Shown: positions 1-6,008 of the stretch, piece by piece
How positions within the stretch are numbered: the first letter of the stretch is position 1
Layout: each line of letters starts with the position of its first letter
Origin: Acidobacteriota bacterium
GTDB lineage: Bacteria > Acidobacteriota > UBA890 > WLXD01
Direction: 5' to 3'
DNA length: 12,818 bases
Assembly (NCBI GenBank): GCA_022571615.1
Contig: JACZXM010000032.1
Location: forward strand, 1-12,818
Program-made: the position numbers and the translations under genes
Notes under the pieces: model-generated
The model's database searches: none
The model's input: the letters and a program-made list of their open reading frames with translations, nothing else
Told to the model about the DNA's origin: nothing

Positions 1-201
1 GCGGTCGCGCAGCTCGGGCGACGGCTCGGCGACCGGGACAGCGTGCGCCAGCAGCCCGGCGATGGCGCGTAGCTCCTCGACCTCGGCGCGGGCCGTCGCG
101 GAATCCGCAAGGTGCGCCTCCAACTGCCGACGATCGCTGTCATCGAGCGCATCGAGAGCGTACCCTGCTGCAAGCTCGCGCCAGTCGTATCGATCGCTCA
201 T
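1..201 (-). CDS. Anti-sigma factor, N-terminal part (cut by window edge)
   Basis: The first 67 codons of a gene that runs off the left edge. The visible protein begins MSDRYDWRELAAGYALDALD and continues with a DxxDRRxLEAHLxxS pattern, then a helix and a PSPELRDR segment. This is the layout of the cytoplasmic sigma-binding N-terminus of RskA-type (anti-sigma-K-like) factors, which hold an ECF sigma factor at the membrane until a signal releases it. The ATG overlaps the sigma gene stop as ATGA, so the two are translationally coupled and should form a sigma/anti-sigma pair. The visible part has no HxxxCxxC zinc motif, so it is not an obvious ZAS-type anti-sigma factor. The membrane helix and outer domain lie outside the window. 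The family call rests on the N-terminal pattern and the position next to the sigma gene. Confidence 0.8.
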   Translation of the reverse strand, partial: MSDRYDWRELAAGYALDALDDSDRRQLEAHLADSATARAEVEELRAIAGLLAHAVPVAEPSPELRDR

Positions 202-785
202 CGTTGATCCTGCCTCAGATGCTCACCCAGCGCGCCGCGTAGTTTCTGCATTGCCGCCCGCATGCGCGTCTTAACGGTTCCCAACGGAGTGCCGGTAGCC
301 GTTGCGATCTCGCTCTGGCTCATGCCCTGGAAATATGCCAGCTCGATCGTGATTCGCTGCTCTTCAGGTATCGCGCGCAAAGCCGCGCTCACTGCCCCGC
401 TCAGCTCGCGGCGCCCGACCGCGGTCTCCTGATCCGCCGGCTGCCAGCGCCAGGAATCCGGTGAGCTAAGCGCTGCCTCATGTGCCTGCTGCCGGCGGCG
501 GGCCGCACGATAGAGATCCAGAGCGCGGCTCCGCACCACCATGTTCATCCAGGCACTCACCCCACCACGCGCGGGATCGAATCGCCGGCCCTGCTTCCAG
601 AGCTGCACGAAGGCCTGCGCCACCGCATCCTCTGCGTCGCCTGGATCGCGCAGGATCGCGAATGCGATCGAGTACGCCTTGCGGCCATGCCGATCGTACA
701 GTTCCCCGAGGGCTGCCTCGTCGCCACCGTTCATTCGCACCACGAGCTGCGCGTCGTCGATTCTGGTTGGTTCGACATCAACCAT
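198..785 (-). CDS. ECF RNA polymerase sigma factor (sigma-70 family)
   Basis: A group 4 (ECF) sigma factor that directs RNA polymerase to a small regulon. From the chosen ATG at 785 (195 aa), region 2 covers about residues 10-90, with DEAALGELYDRHGRKAYSIA and DAEDAVAQAFVQLWKQ. Region 4 covers about 135-185, with IPEEQRITIELAYFQGMSQSEIA followed by TPLGTVKTRMRAAMQKLR, a typical helix-turn-helix that reads the -35 element. There is no sigma region 3, as expected for ECF factors. A longer in-frame ATG at 839 would add 18 residues that look unlike sigma sequence. Neither start has a clear Shine-Dalgarno site, so the start is uncertain. The stop overlaps the start of the anti-sigma gene, so activity is probably controlled by that partner. 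The family is certain; the ECF subgroup and the signal are not determinable here. Confidence 0.9.
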   Translation of the reverse strand: MVDVEPTRIDDAQLVVRMNGGDEAALGELYDRHGRKAYSIAFAILRDPGDAEDAVAQAFVQLWKQGRRFDPARGGVSAWMNMVVRSRALDLYRAARRRQQAHEAALSSPDSWRWQPADQETAVGRRELSGAVSAALRAIPEEQRITIELAYFQGMSQSEIATATGTPLGTVKTRMRAAMQKLRGALGEHLRQDQR

Positions 786-867
786 GGACGGAACTCGGGA
801 GAGGGACGCACGGCAAGCCCCCGAGCCTAGCCGCTCCATCCAAGTCCGTAAACCCGGCCGGCCCCGG

Positions 868-908
868 ATCAGGATAATCGTTCACATCAGGATACGTCGG
901 GAATCAGG
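868..908. repeat. Triple ATCAGG direct repeat between divergent sigma and hydrolase genes
   Basis: ATCAGGATA occurs twice without mismatch (868-876 and 886-894), and a third partial copy, ATCAGGgTt, begins at 903. The starts are 18 and 17 bases apart, so the copies lie on roughly one face of a stretched helix. They sit in the 156-200 base region between the divergent sigma-factor gene and the MBL-fold gene, just upstream of the candidate promoter of the latter. A regulator-binding array is possible; chance is not excluded. Confidence 0.35.
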
Positions 909-925
909 GTTCGGATTCGAACGCC

Positions 926-955
926 TTGCCAGAATCTCGCTCCAGCGGCTAGAGT
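926..955 (+). promoter_or_regulatory. Candidate sigma70-type promoter of the MBL-fold hydrolase gene
   Basis: TTGCCA at 926-931 (five of six matches to TTGACA) and TAGAGT at 950-955 (four of six to TATAAT) are separated by 18 bases. This would start transcription near 962, about 34 bases before the ATG at 996. It is a motif match only; no transcript evidence is available. Confidence 0.4.
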
Positions 956-995
956 CAGGCGCCGAGACCCACCCCCTACACAAGGAGATCGCGCG

Positions 996-1904
996 ATGCG
1001 CACTCGCCCCCTATCGCTGGCAACCTGTCTACTGACCGCAACCTGTCTGATCGCCGCCGCCCCGTCCCAGCAGAGGGACTTCAGCGAAGTGCAGATCGAG
1101 ACACTGGAGGTGGCGGACGGCATTTACATGCTCGTTGGAGCGGGCGGCAACATCGGCCTGTCGGTGGGGGAGGACGGACCGTTCGTGGTCGATGATCAGT
1201 TCGCCCCCCTGACCGACAAGATCAAGGCGGCGATCGCCGCGGTGACCGATGGCGAGGTGCGTTTCGTTCTCAACACCCACTGGCACGGCGATCACACCGG
1301 CGGCAACGAGAACTTCGGCCAAGCCGGAGCGCTGATCGTGGCGCACCGCAACGTGCGCAAGCGGATGAACCCGGAGGAGTTCACCGAGGTCATGGGGCGC
1401 ACCCAACAGGCGCCGGCGGCGGCCCTGCCGCTGGTCACCTTCACCGACGAGGTCACCCTGTACTGGAACGGCGAGAAGATCCGCGCCCAGCATGTGGAGC
1501 ACGCCCACACCGACGGCGACACGATCATCTGGTTCACCCACGCCAACGTCGTACACATGGGCGACACCTTCTTCAACGCCCGCTACCCGTTCATCGACAT
1601 CGATTCGGGCGGCAACCTCAACGGCGTGATCGCGGCCGCCGAGGCGGTGCTGGCGCGGGCCGATGCCGACACCAAGATCATCCCGGGGCACGGGGAGCTG
1701 GCTGGGGTGGAGGCGCTGCAGAAGTACCACGACGTCCTGGTGCTGGCACGCGATCGGGTCAGTGCGCTGATTGACGAGGGCAAGAGCCTGGAGCAGATCA
1801 TCGAGGCCAAGCCGATGGCCGAGTACGACGAGGGCTGGGGCAGCGGCTTCATCAACGGCGAGCGTTTCCTCGCCGCGGTTCATCGGAGCCTGACCGGGAG
1901 CTGA
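996..1904 (+). CDS. Exported MBL-fold metallo-hydrolase
   Basis: A 302-residue metallo-beta-lactamase-superfamily protein. The ATG at 996 is preceded by AAGGAG at 982-987 (8-base spacing), a strong start. Residues 1-22 form a Sec signal peptide (positive MRTR, then a hydrophobic run ending IAAA before PSQQ), so the enzyme should act in the periplasm or outside the cell. Metal-binding motifs are complete: THWHGDHTGG with H95, H97, D99 and H100; HAHTDGDT with H169/H171; GD at D190; and PGHGE with H232. Together these indicate a dinuclear zinc hydrolase fold. The sequence style is that of the broad quinoprotein-relay/SoxH-like MBL group rather than a recognisable resistance enzyme, so the substrate is unknown. 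It is divergent from the ECF sigma gene and has its own candidate promoter. Downstream it converges on the TPR/HEAT gene. Superfamily certain, function not. Confidence 0.92.
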   Translation: MRTRPLSLATCLLTATCLIAAAPSQQRDFSEVQIETLEVADGIYMLVGAGGNIGLSVGEDGPFVVDDQFAPLTDKIKAAIAAVTDGEVRFVLNTHWHGDHTGGNENFGQAGALIVAHRNVRKRMNPEEFTEVMGRTQQAPAAALPLVTFTDEVTLYWNGEKIRAQHVEHAHTDGDTIIWFTHANVVHMGDTFFNARYPFIDIDSGGNLNGVIAAAEAVLARADADTKIIPGHGELAGVEALQKYHDVLVLARDRVSALIDEGKSLEQIIEAKPMAEYDEGWGSGFINGERFLAAVHRSLTGS

Positions 1905-1996
1905 TCTCGGCGGGCTGCCGCGGCGCTCGACCCCTGGCGATCGTTCGCAGCTGGGCGCGGACGAGCTTCCGGGCTACTGCTGTGCTAGCGCGACGA

Positions 1997-2077
1997 CCGG
2001 ATCAATCCGGGTGGCGCGCCACGCCGGAACAAGGCACGTCCTTGAGCTCGCGCCGGTTCACCCTCCGGGATCCGGAG
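1997..2077. terminator. Cluster of three short hairpins between convergent genes
   Basis: Three perfect inverted repeats lie in the 191-base gap between the ends of the hydrolase gene and the TPR/HEAT gene: CCGGAT/ATCCGG at 1997-2010, CAAGG/CCTTG at 2030-2044 and CTCCGG/CCGGAG at 2063-2077. None is followed by a T-run on either strand, so this is not a classical intrinsic terminator. The placement between two gene ends makes a bidirectional termination or mRNA-end role plausible. Confidence 0.25.
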
Positions 2078-2095
2078 CCTGCCGCCCCAGCTAAC

Positions 2096-3841
2096 TCAGT
2101 GGATGGTCATGCCGTCCTCATCGTCGACATCGACCGCTTCGCCCGAGACAAAACCGGCCATGGTCATGGCTTCCTCGGCTGCCTCAACGATGTCTTCGTC
2201 GTCGGAGCCCGTGAGGTCGAAGAGGACTTCATCTGCTTGGTGCGGGCGGATGCTGCCCACGGCATCGATCGCGGCCAGCAGCAGAGGCTTGTCGGTACCA
2301 AGTGAAGTCACGAGTGCGGCGACGTGTGGCCAGGCCGCATCCACTTCCCAGTCGCCAGCCGCGCATACCGCCTGGTAGTGGATGTCAGGATCCGTGTTTT
2401 CCAACGCGTCGAGTATCTGATCGTGAAAGCCCGGGACCCAACACATCGCGAAGACCGCGGTCAGCTTCCAGTCTCGATCATCGCTGGAGTACGCCGCGCG
2501 GATCGCATCATGGTGCCAGTCCTGGACCGCACGCACGGATGCTTCGAGAATCCTCCGACGCACGAACTTGGGGACAACGGCGTCCATGTAAAGCCTGCGA
2601 AAAGAGCCCTGGATGCCAAGGAAGGTCGCTTCGGAGATCGGCACGGAGTCGTCATCGAACCCGTCCATGTCCGCCAGTTCGAGGACGGGCCCCAGTGCGA
2701 TCGCCGCCTTGGCGCGCAGCTTCTCTGTCTCCTCGGCACTGCCCACAATCGACAGCAGGGCGTCGACGAGCTCGTCGTCAATACCGATGCAATCGCCAGC
2801 GAGATCCGCGGCCAGCAGGCGATCGGATTCATCGGCCCGGGGTTCACAGAGAATACCGACGAGAATCGCGCTGGCCCCTTGTGGCCAATCCCAAGGAGGC
2901 ACGTCTTCCAGCATCCTCAAGTCCGTTCTCTTGTCCCCTCTCGAAGGTTGCTCTTCTTCGTATTTTTCTTCTTCTTCTACAGATTCTTCCCATGATCTTC
3001 CGGCCCTGACATCGTCGATCAGGAACCTCACTCCCTGGTTGTCGGACGGATTGAGCCACAGCATCCGCTCGAAAACCTCCTCGGCCTGGTCGAAGCGCTC
3101 CAGTCGCCACAGGCACAATCCGTAGCCGTGCATGCAGCGCAGAAACGGCCGATTGTCGATCAGGCCCCATGGCAGCAAGCCGGCAAAGCCCTCGCTGAGG
3201 GACAGCTCTCCGATTCGCAGGCCGACCTCATAGTGCCTTATGGCGTATTGGGGCCAATGGTCGCAAGCGAGGTTGCCGAGATGCGAATGCGCATCCAGAC
3301 ACCTGAGGTCGGATTGGCAAAGCTCCATGAGGATGCTGCGTGCACCGTCTGGATCGCCCATGTGCTTGAGATCGTTGGCTTCGTTGATCGGGTCGGAAAA
3401 CGGGTCGTCTGGATCGGCACCGGGCAGCACCCGCTGCATCTCGAACTGGGGCCGTGGACCGCGGGCGATGATCGGCTTGGCCCACTCCTCGATCGGTTCA
3501 TCTTCTTCGCCCCAGTAATGCTCTCCGGGGTCCCAGATGTCGTAATCCTCGAGACCGAGCGGTACGAGACCGAGTTCAGCTACGGACAGCCGGGTCGATG
3601 CAATCTCTCCGGACAGATGCATGTGACTGCCAAAGCGCCACTGCTTGCGGGGGTTGATGGTGACGATCTCACCGGGCACAAGCTCCCAAAGCTCACCCAC
3701 ACGCAGGATGATGACCCGGTCACTTCCCAGCAGGCGACACCGGGCAGCGGGGTCCTTGACCGACAGGACCACGAGCACCACCGGGCTGCTGAGGTCGAGG
3801 TCATCAGCTGATCCCTTGGGCTGCTCGCTCTTTTTCCCCAT
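2096..3841 (-). CDS. TPR and HEAT-repeat fusion protein, cytoplasmic
   Basis: A 581-residue protein without signal peptide or membrane helix. From the ATG at 3841, residues 15-85 form a small beta-rich domain (PGEIVTINPRKQW and LSGEIASTRL). About 150-280 carry tetratricopeptide-like helices, including a strongly patterned PWGLIDNRPFLRCMHGYGLC then RFDQAEEVFERMLWLNPSDNQG. Residues 288-298 are a glutamate-rich hinge (VEEEEKYEEEQ). About 370-565 are HEAT-like repeats (VRRRILEASVRAVQDW, then a SSDDRDWKLTAVFAM block and a DPDIHYQAVCAAGDWEVDAA block). The tail is acidic. I chose this ATG because GGAG at 3850-3853 sits 8 bases upstream; a GTG at 3868 would add nine residues with poorer spacing. Both repeat types bind proteins, so a scaffold role is likely, but no partner is evident. 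It is divergent from the DUF6880-like pseudogene. Domain reading is confident, function unknown. Confidence 0.85.
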   Translation of the reverse strand: MGKKSEQPKGSADDLDLSSPVVLVVLSVKDPAARCRLLGSDRVIILRVGELWELVPGEIVTINPRKQWRFGSHMHLSGEIASTRLSVAELGLVPLGLEDYDIWDPGEHYWGEEDEPIEEWAKPIIARGPRPQFEMQRVLPGADPDDPFSDPINEANDLKHMGDPDGARSILMELCQSDLRCLDAHSHLGNLACDHWPQYAIRHYEVGLRIGELSLSEGFAGLLPWGLIDNRPFLRCMHGYGLCLWRLERFDQAEEVFERMLWLNPSDNQGVRFLIDDVRAGRSWEESVEEEEKYEEEQPSRGDKRTDLRMLEDVPPWDWPQGASAILVGILCEPRADESDRLLAADLAGDCIGIDDELVDALLSIVGSAEETEKLRAKAAIALGPVLELADMDGFDDDSVPISEATFLGIQGSFRRLYMDAVVPKFVRRRILEASVRAVQDWHHDAIRAAYSSDDRDWKLTAVFAMCWVPGFHDQILDALENTDPDIHYQAVCAAGDWEVDAAWPHVAALVTSLGTDKPLLLAAIDAVGSIRPHQADEVLFDLTGSDDEDIVEAAEEAMTMAGFVSGEAVDVDDEDGMTIH

Positions 3842-3849
3842 CTCTATGT

Positions 3850-3856
3850 CTCCGCC
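3850..3856 (-). promoter_or_regulatory. Ribosome binding site that sets the TPR/HEAT start
   Basis: On the minus strand GGCGGAG lies 8 bases before the ATG at 3841. The competing GTG at 3868 has only a GCAGGTC about 3 bases away. This favours the ATG. Confidence 0.5.
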
Positions 3857-3942
3857 AGTTTGTGCCACGACCTGCGATCACCAACCATAGTTTAAGGTGG
3901 CTCGCGCCGCCTATGATCGTCAACCCCGGTGGAGAACGGCAA

Positions 3943-4694
3943 GTGGCCAAGGACAACGAGCAGATCCAGCTCCTGCTGACCCGCCTCGGCGCCGAGCGTT
4001 TGGCCGCCGAGCTCGTGCATCTGGCGGATTACGACCGCGCCATCGAGCGGCGGGTGAAGCTGCTGGCCAAGGAAGCAGATCCCAAGGGTCTCGCTGCCGA
4101 GCTGGGCCGGAGGATCGGAGGCCTGAGGCGTTCCTCGCGGTTTGTTCACTCATAAGACCTACGGTCGGGTCGACGATTCCTCCGGCATCGTTGCCGATGC
4201 CTATCGCGATGCCTGCGACACCTGGCTTCGTGCGGCGGCTGCTTCGAAAGCTCGTGGAGCTACTGCCGGCCGACGACCAGGCGACAGCGCGCAAGCGCGC
4301 CATCGCGTGCGCTATCGCGTTCAACAGTGTGTCGAGAGGCGTCCGCTTCCTGCTGCAGGTCGGCGCGGCTGCCGAGGCCGAGTCGCTGCTTATGGAGCGG
4401 TTCCAACAACTCGAGGGAATCGACTATACGAGCCTATTGCCACTGGCCAAGCTGGCAGCGGAGTGTGACCGGCCACGGATCGAGATGCTCTGCTACCGCC
4501 AGCTCCTGAACGACATCCTCAAGGAGGCGCGCAGCAAGGCCTACGGCCACGCCGCTCGCTACTACAAGCGCCTGGTGGCGCTCGATGAGGTCATCGATGA
4601 CTACGGCAGCGCCGCCGACCACAAGGCTTTCGTTGAGGCGGTGCGGCAGGGTCATGGGCGGAAGTACGCTTTCTGGAGAAGGGTCGAGGGGTAA
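3943..4694 (+). pseudogene. DUF6880-like gene, broken by two frame changes and a probable deletion
   Basis: No single frame gives the whole protein. It starts well: GTG at 3943 behind GGAG at 3931-3934, encoding DNEQIQLLLTRLGAERLAAE and a second helix ending GLRRSSRFV, then a TAA at 4153-4155. The next recognisable part, KTYGRVDDSSGIVADAYRDA then CDTWLRAA, is in the frame one base later (about 4150-4240). From about 4230 the frame shifts by one more base and stays open to a TAA at 4692. That part includes a VRRLLRKLVELLPADDQATA stretch and, near the end, SKAYGHAARYYKRL with HGRKYAFWRRVEG. From memory of the DUF6880 family, which often accompanies SWIM zinc-finger proteins, all three pieces belong together. 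About 40-50 residues between RFV and KTYG appear to be missing. A sequencing error could explain a frame change but not the lost segment. Function of the family is unknown. Confidence 0.7.
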
Positions 4695-4697
4695 CCC

Positions 4698-4721
4698 GAA
4701 ACGGCTGCGGCCGGCTGTTTC
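4698..4721 (+). other. Hairpin just after the DUF6880-like pseudogene
   Basis: GAAACGGC and GCTGTTTC can pair (8 base pairs, one G-U) around an 8-base loop, starting four bases after the TAA. The following bases are C-rich rather than a T-run, so a terminator call is weak. The rest of 4722-4908 shows no gene I can support. Confidence 0.25.
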
Positions 4722-4879
4722 CCCGGGCCTCAAGCTATCGACCCCGAGGGCGACCGTGCAGGGCGCAGATGCAAGGCGCCACATCCGTGGCCGTCTCATC
4801 AAGGGGGGATGAGCGCCCCGTCAACCATGAACCGGGTCCGCTTCCGCCCACGGTCGCTCATCTTGTTCTTTGGTTGCAT

Positions 4880-4890
4880 GTGTGTCACAC
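4880..4890. promoter_or_regulatory. Candidate operator upstream of the toxin-like gene
   Basis: GTGTG-T-CACAC is an 11-base perfect inverted repeat ending 20 bases before the proposed toxin ATG at 4911. It lies in a locally AT-richer stretch (about 4855-4920) that looks like a promoter region. Ribbon-helix-helix antitoxins bind short palindromes of this kind and repress their own operon. No convincing -35/-10 pair was found. Confidence 0.3.
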
Positions 4891-4910
4891 TTTTGCTGTA
4901 CGAGTTACTC

Positions 4911-5216
4911 ATGAGCTTCAAAGAAGCTCGATCAAGACTCATCGCCGCGTTAGCGGTTGGTGATTATGAGCACGAGGCGCGGCAAGCGCTCGCGGAAAAG
5001 AACCTGCTGGCCATTGGCACCGTCACGGCGGGTTTCGTTATTCGTCTGCTACGCAAGGCCCGCGGTCACGACCACAGGGAGTCGGCCCATCATTGGGACG
5101 ACAGCGTGACGGTGCATTCGTTCCGCTGTCGAGATGGCAACGATCTCTGGTACATCAAGGCGTACTTCATTGAGTCAACGGGCGCGGTATTCATCAGCGT
5201 TCACAGAAGCGAGTAA
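4911..5216 (+). CDS. Putative toxin of a toxin-antitoxin pair (MqsR/RelE-like)
   Basis: A 101-residue protein starting MSFKEARSRLIAALAVGDYE, with NLLAIGTVT, SAHHWDDSVTVHSF and a terminal WYIKAYF...AVFISVH block. The compact helix-then-beta layout and the closing strand pattern resemble small mRNA-cleaving toxins of the MqsR/RelE kind, with candidate catalytic or RNA-contacting H60, H61 and H69. It precedes, in the same frame and 9 bases apart, a gene that looks like a DNA-binding antitoxin; toxin-first order is the MqsR-MqsA arrangement. I chose the ATG at 4911 because the block before it matches nothing and sits over the likely promoter. An ATG at 4809 (135 aa) would add a basic stretch and a hydrophobic segment rich in codons such as TTG, TTT and TTA, rare in the neighbouring genes. 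The toxin role is inferred from layout and neighbour; the exact family is not certain. Confidence 0.6.
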   Translation: MSFKEARSRLIAALAVGDYEHEARQALAEKNLLAIGTVTAGFVIRLLRKARGHDHRESAHHWDDSVTVHSFRCRDGNDLWYIKAYFIESTGAVFISVHRSE

Positions 5217-5225
5217 GTAAGCAGC

Positions 5226-5822
5226 ATGCGGATCTTGAGAGCCGGGGATAGGGGGAAGGCTCTTGCCCCTGAGCGAGGGCTAGTGCCGATCGTCTACGAG
5301 TATCGAACCGTTCGACTGCAAGAGTCAGCCGTAGACGTGTCGAATGTTCTGGTGGGGGTCTGCGAGGAAACAGGACAGGTCCTTATCATTCCGGCACAGT
5401 CCACTCCGAAGTTGAAGGAGGCCCGTGCGGCCACAAAGGTCGAGACCTGCCAGGTGCGCCTACCTCGGCAGTTGCACGACATCCTGTGGTTGCTGGCGGA
5501 CCATTATCGAGCCGAAGGCAGCAAGTTCTGGCCGGCATTGGTTCGCTTCTATCTGGCCGAAGCCGTACGACAGCGCCGCCTCGCAGCCCGAATCGCGCGC
5601 CTGTCAAAGACGGCACTCGCATCCGAAGGGCCCAAGTCCCGGTTCACGGTCCGGTGCGAGCGGAGCTTGTTGTTGGAAGTGGACAAGCTCGCTAAGGAGT
5701 TCTCGGGAGTGACCAGGAGCGACCTGATTCGCGGGGCGATCGTCGCCGCCAAGGACGATGTGCTGGGCAACCGATCCCGCACTCGTGCAAAGAAGCTCGA
5801 GGCCATCGCATGCGCTGTCTGA
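5226..5822 (+). CDS. Putative antitoxin, YgiT-like N-terminus with two ribbon-helix-helix segments
   Basis: 198 residues. Residues 20-68 (YEYRTVRL, then DVSNVLVGVCEETGQVLIIP and PKLKEARAA) match the layout of YgiT/MqsA-type zinc-finger antitoxins after their first CxxC. Here the N-terminus has no CxxC and the second knuckle is CEETG, so zinc binding appears lost. Residues 72-114 (CQVRLPRQLHDILWLLADHY, FWPALVRFYLAEA) and 138-176 (SRFTVRCERSLLLEVDKLAK, VTRSDLIRGAIVAA) each have the strand-helix-helix pattern of ribbon-helix-helix DNA-binding domains. Two in one chain would form a pseudo-dimer. A stop codon lies 9 bases upstream in frame, so the protein cannot start earlier. The ribosome site is weak, consistent with coupling to the toxin gene. 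It probably neutralises the toxin and represses the operon, perhaps via the 4880-4890 palindrome. Antitoxin role is inferred. Confidence 0.65.
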   Translation: MRILRAGDRGKALAPERGLVPIVYEYRTVRLQESAVDVSNVLVGVCEETGQVLIIPAQSTPKLKEARAATKVETCQVRLPRQLHDILWLLADHYRAEGSKFWPALVRFYLAEAVRQRRLAARIARLSKTALASEGPKSRFTVRCERSLLLEVDKLAKEFSGVTRSDLIRGAIVAAKDDVLGNRSRTRAKKLEAIACAV

Positions 5823-5924
5823 TGTTGATTGAAAGCGCCGGGCCCCTGTGACCCCGATTCCCAAGTCCCGCTGATCAACGACGAGAGAACACTTCTGGGC
5901 GAACCCGCTTCCAACACGTCACTG

Positions 5925-5999
5925 CTACCCTTGAGGTTGCACAACACGAGAGTTCGGCGCCTTCATCCGGTCGTCGTGCTCGTTCTCGGCATCGGCCAT
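5925..5999 (-). CDS. Possible 24-residue ORF at the end of the membrane-protein operon
   Basis: ATG at 5999 to TAG at 5925 encodes a short acidic, charged peptide beginning MADAENEHDDRMKAP. On the minus strand AGGTGAAG stands about 7 bases before the ATG and overlaps the end of the membrane-protein gene, so it could be translated as the next gene of that operon. It may equally be the surviving 5' end of a gene cut by rearrangement, or chance. The rest of 5823-6008 shows nothing else. Confidence 0.2.
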   Translation of the reverse strand: MADAENEHDDRMKAPNSRVVQPQG

Positions 6000-6008
6000 C
6001 GCTCGGCT

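Noticed and set aside
1029..1883. 284-codon open frame antisense to the MBL-fold hydrolase
   Set aside because: It lies entirely opposite a gene with complete metal-binding motifs, a signal peptide and a strong ribosome site. Its residue content is typical of a GC-rich shadow frame with no domain pattern.
2324..2995. 223-codon plus-strand open frame opposite the TPR/HEAT gene
   Set aside because: It is a shadow; its FFVFFFFFYRFF tail is only the reverse reading of the glutamate-rich hinge.
3897..4150. Reading the 3897-4694 frame as one intact 265-residue protein
   Set aside because: Its first 85 or so residues are arginine/proline shadow sequence. The real family N-terminus lies in a different frame over the same bases, so the locus is better read as a broken gene.
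4698..4721. Intrinsic terminator after the pseudogene
   Set aside because: The stem is plausible but is followed by CCCGGGCC, not a T-run, so it is listed only as a hairpin.
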